A DNA stretch of 13,968 nucleotides from contig JAEZVV010000027.1 of assembly GCA_023443095.1 (NCBI GenBank), positions 1 to 13,968 of the forward strand, given 5' to 3'. Within the stretch, counting starts at the first letter, position 1, and each line of letters opens with the position of its first letter. The notes under the pieces are model-generated. The model had not been told where the DNA came from, ran no database searches, and saw nothing but the letters and a program-made list of their open reading frames with translations. The position numbers and the translations under genes were made by a program. This document shows, piece after piece, positions 13,442 to 13,968 of the stretch. Source of the DNA: Pseudomonadota bacterium (GTDB lineage Bacteria; Pseudomonadota; Gammaproteobacteria; Burkholderiales; Burkholderiaceae_F).

Positions 13442-13927
13442 TCAGCTCCTCTTTCCGGCGATGGCCGGGTAGTGTGTAAACGTCTTGGCGCTGCCGTCTC
13501 GCTGCACCAGCAGGACGTCGTAGGCCTGGCGGCGGCCGTCTTCGACCTCCATTCCGGGCGAGCCGATGGGCATGTACGGAACGGCCAGCCCGAGCGCGGT
13601 CGGGCGCTGAGCGAGCAGGCGCTTGATGTCCTCGGCGGGGACATGCCCCTCGATGACGTAGTCGCCGATGCGGGCGGTGTGGCACGAACCGAACTTCACT
13701 GGCATTCCGGCCCGGGCGCGCCATACGGCGGGGTTGTCGACCAGCTGTTCCTTGACCTTGAAGCCGGCCTTTTTCATCAGATCGATCCAGACCTCGCAAC
13801 ACCCGCATTGCGGGCCACGCCAGACCTCGAGTTCGAGATTGCGGCCGAAGGCCGACGCCCACGGAGCGAGCGACATCGTCGCGAGCGCGCCTAGGGCGCG
13901 AATCGTCGTTCGACGAGAGGGATTCAT
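13442..13927 (-). CDS. DUF411 metal-binding protein
   Basis: The 161-aa product has an exported N-terminus MNPSRRTTIRALGALATMSLAPWASA with a twin-Arg motif, suggesting Tat or Sec export. The DUF411 domain (PF04214) follows, with the Cys cluster Cys41-Gly-Cys43-Cys44 in VWRGPQCGCCEVW. Family landmarks are VKFGSCHTARIGDYVIEGHVPAEDI (Cys82, His83, His95) and PYMPIGSPGMEVEDG (Met119, Met126). Members are periplasmic and usually lie beside copper-resistance genes, and the Cys/His/Met set suggests copper binding. The ATG at 13927 has AAGGAAA upstream; an in-frame ATG at 13960 would precede that site. It is the first gene of the leftward cassette, two nt before the thioredoxin-fold start. Its promoter lies mostly beyond the right edge. 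Confidence 0.88.
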   Translation of the reverse strand: MNPSRRTTIRALGALATMSLAPWASAFGRNLELEVWRGPQCGCCEVWIDLMKKAGFKVKEQLVDNPAVWRARAGMPVKFGSCHTARIGDYVIEGHVPAEDIKRLLAQRPTALGLAVPYMPIGSPGMEVEDGRRQAYDVLLVQRDGSAKTFTHYPAIAGKRS

Positions 13928-13968
13928 GGCGGTTTCCTTTCCGGTACTGACGGTTTTCAATAAGGGCG

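Noticed and set aside
13946..13961. Possible CopR half-site ACTGAC upstream of the DUF411 gene
   Set aside because: Only the first half agrees with the copR and czcE sites. The GTAAT half is missing at the expected spacing and the promoter is cut by the window edge.
1..13968. CRISPR arrays, insertion sequences, tRNA or rRNA genes
   Set aside because: I saw no regularly spaced repeats, no transposase motifs or terminal inverted repeats, and no tRNA- or rRNA-like stretches on either strand.

Overview
This window reads as high-G+C chromosomal DNA of a betaproteobacterium. The coding style, the exonuclease I, the DUF2917 and heme-sensor genes, and the CopK/CzcE relatives suggest a Rhodocyclales- or Burkholderiales-like host. 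That placement is inference from recalled family resemblance, not from a database search.

Left part (1-4361). A small membrane or exported peptide gene and a DUF2917 gene run rightwards. They converge through a strong hairpin (620-643) on a leftward selD, selenide water dikinase. SelD here appears to be a selenoprotein: an in-frame TGA (complement 1644-1646) sits exactly at the catalytic Cys/Sec position and is followed by a SECIS-like stem-loop. A divergent EamA/DMT transporter comes next. It ends 7 bp from a leftward, membrane-bound Cache-GGDEF diguanylate cyclase.

Middle part (4600-8623). A small lipoprotein gene is followed by sbcB (exonuclease I). Then come two signalling genes: a DUF4388/PatA-like protein and a heme-binding Tll0287-like (DUF3365) sensor that ends after its HAMP domain with no output domain. 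A rho-independent terminator closes this group. An EmrE-type small multidrug resistance gene follows.

Right part (8624-13968) is a copper-handling locus. A CopR/CusR-type regulator and its kinase overlap by 4 nt. They are followed by czcE-like and copK-like genes for periplasmic metal-binding proteins, a perfect 11-bp terminator hairpin, and an unrecognised 154-aa gene. On the other strand, entering from the right edge, lies a tight cassette: a DUF411 metal-binding protein, a DsbG-like thioredoxin-fold protein with a CXXS active site, and a CusF-like copper chaperone. No copper pump, efflux system or oxidase is present in the window, so the locus is a regulator plus a set of periplasmic copper binders. 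An 18-bp operator-like element of the form GCTGAC-N6-GTAAT occurs ahead of copR (reverse orientation) and ahead of czcE (forward orientation). This suggests one regulon controlled by CopR.

The strongest points for a second look are the Sec-encoding selD, the shared operator, the DUF411/CXXS/CusF cassette, and the output-less heme sensor with its PatA-like neighbour.
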